NCBI GenBank assembly: GCA_013397935.1
Contig: VZRN01006406.1
Span: 62,001-126,000, forward strand
DNA length: 64,000 bases
From: Dasyornis broadbenti
Lineage: Eukaryota; Chordata; Aves; Passeriformes; Dasyornithidae
Direction of reading: 5' to 3'
Position numbers and translations under genes: made by a program. The notes below the pieces were generated by a model, which was not told where the DNA came from, made no database searches, and worked only from the letters and a program-made list of their open reading frames with translations. This document shows, in pieces, positions 63,898 to 64,000 of the stretch (position 1 is the first letter of the stretch; every line of letters begins with the position of its first letter).

Positions 63898-64000
63898 CGA
63901 TTATGGCATTGTAGTCAGGATAAAAATAACCCGAAAGATTCAACTAGTGGTTTTTGTGGTGTTTCTTTTATGCACGCCTATATGCACATACATATATGAA
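63898..64000. other. Window edge, non-coding
   Basis: The last about 100 bases show no coding or repeat feature beyond short ATATATG-type alternation near the end. Confidence 0.5.

Overview
This window looks like non-coding nuclear DNA from a bird. The main evidence is six degraded fragments of CR1 (chicken repeat 1) non-LTR retrotransposons. Two on the + strand end in the diagnostic 3' tail built on ATTCTATG units. Four lie on the - strand, and the two longest still encode scraps of the CR1 reverse-transcriptase C-terminus. Everything else fits an avian intergenic or large intronic tract: AT-rich single-copy sequence, scattered poly-A/poly-T runs, few CpGs, no operon-like gene packing and low repeat density. 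Order or species cannot be fixed from this evidence.

No protein-coding gene, rRNA, tRNA, CRISPR array or prokaryotic feature could be supported. The longest open frames (227 codons at 1542-2225 -, 183 codons at 54038-54589 -, 143 codons at 21089-21520 +, 139 codons at 30391-30810 -) have no recognisable domain and low-complexity, Ser/Cys/His/Trp-rich or chance-like composition. They are reported as unexplained, not as genes. An exon of a large gene could be hidden here, because short vertebrate exons cannot be called reliably without transcript or comparative data.

Layout: 1-8746 is single-copy AT-rich DNA with a locally GC-richer patch near 1.5-2.7 kb. A sense CR1 tail (8747-8854) and an antisense CR1 piece (9187-9333) lie close together. 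9334-23511 is single-copy and includes a very AT-rich, ATTA-rich stretch at about 12.0-13.9 kb. Two more CR1 pieces sit at 23512-23612 (-) and 24791-24854 (+). 24855-36261 is single-copy. A CR1 piece at 36262-36360 (-) is followed by a perfect 13-bp hairpin and a CTCF-like motif. 36361-59142 is single-copy with a 40-nt A run near 51.7 kb and a CpG-dense spot at 58.8 kb. The largest CR1 copy is 59143-59672 (-). The end of the window has a palindromic tandem repeat at 60.9 kb and a 43-nt T run at 63.84 kb flanked by an imperfect inverted repeat.

I did not find a previously undescribed biological system. The observations most worth checking are the CpG-dense island-like spot, the hairpins, the ATTA-rich candidate regulatory tracts, and the two long minus-strand open frames.
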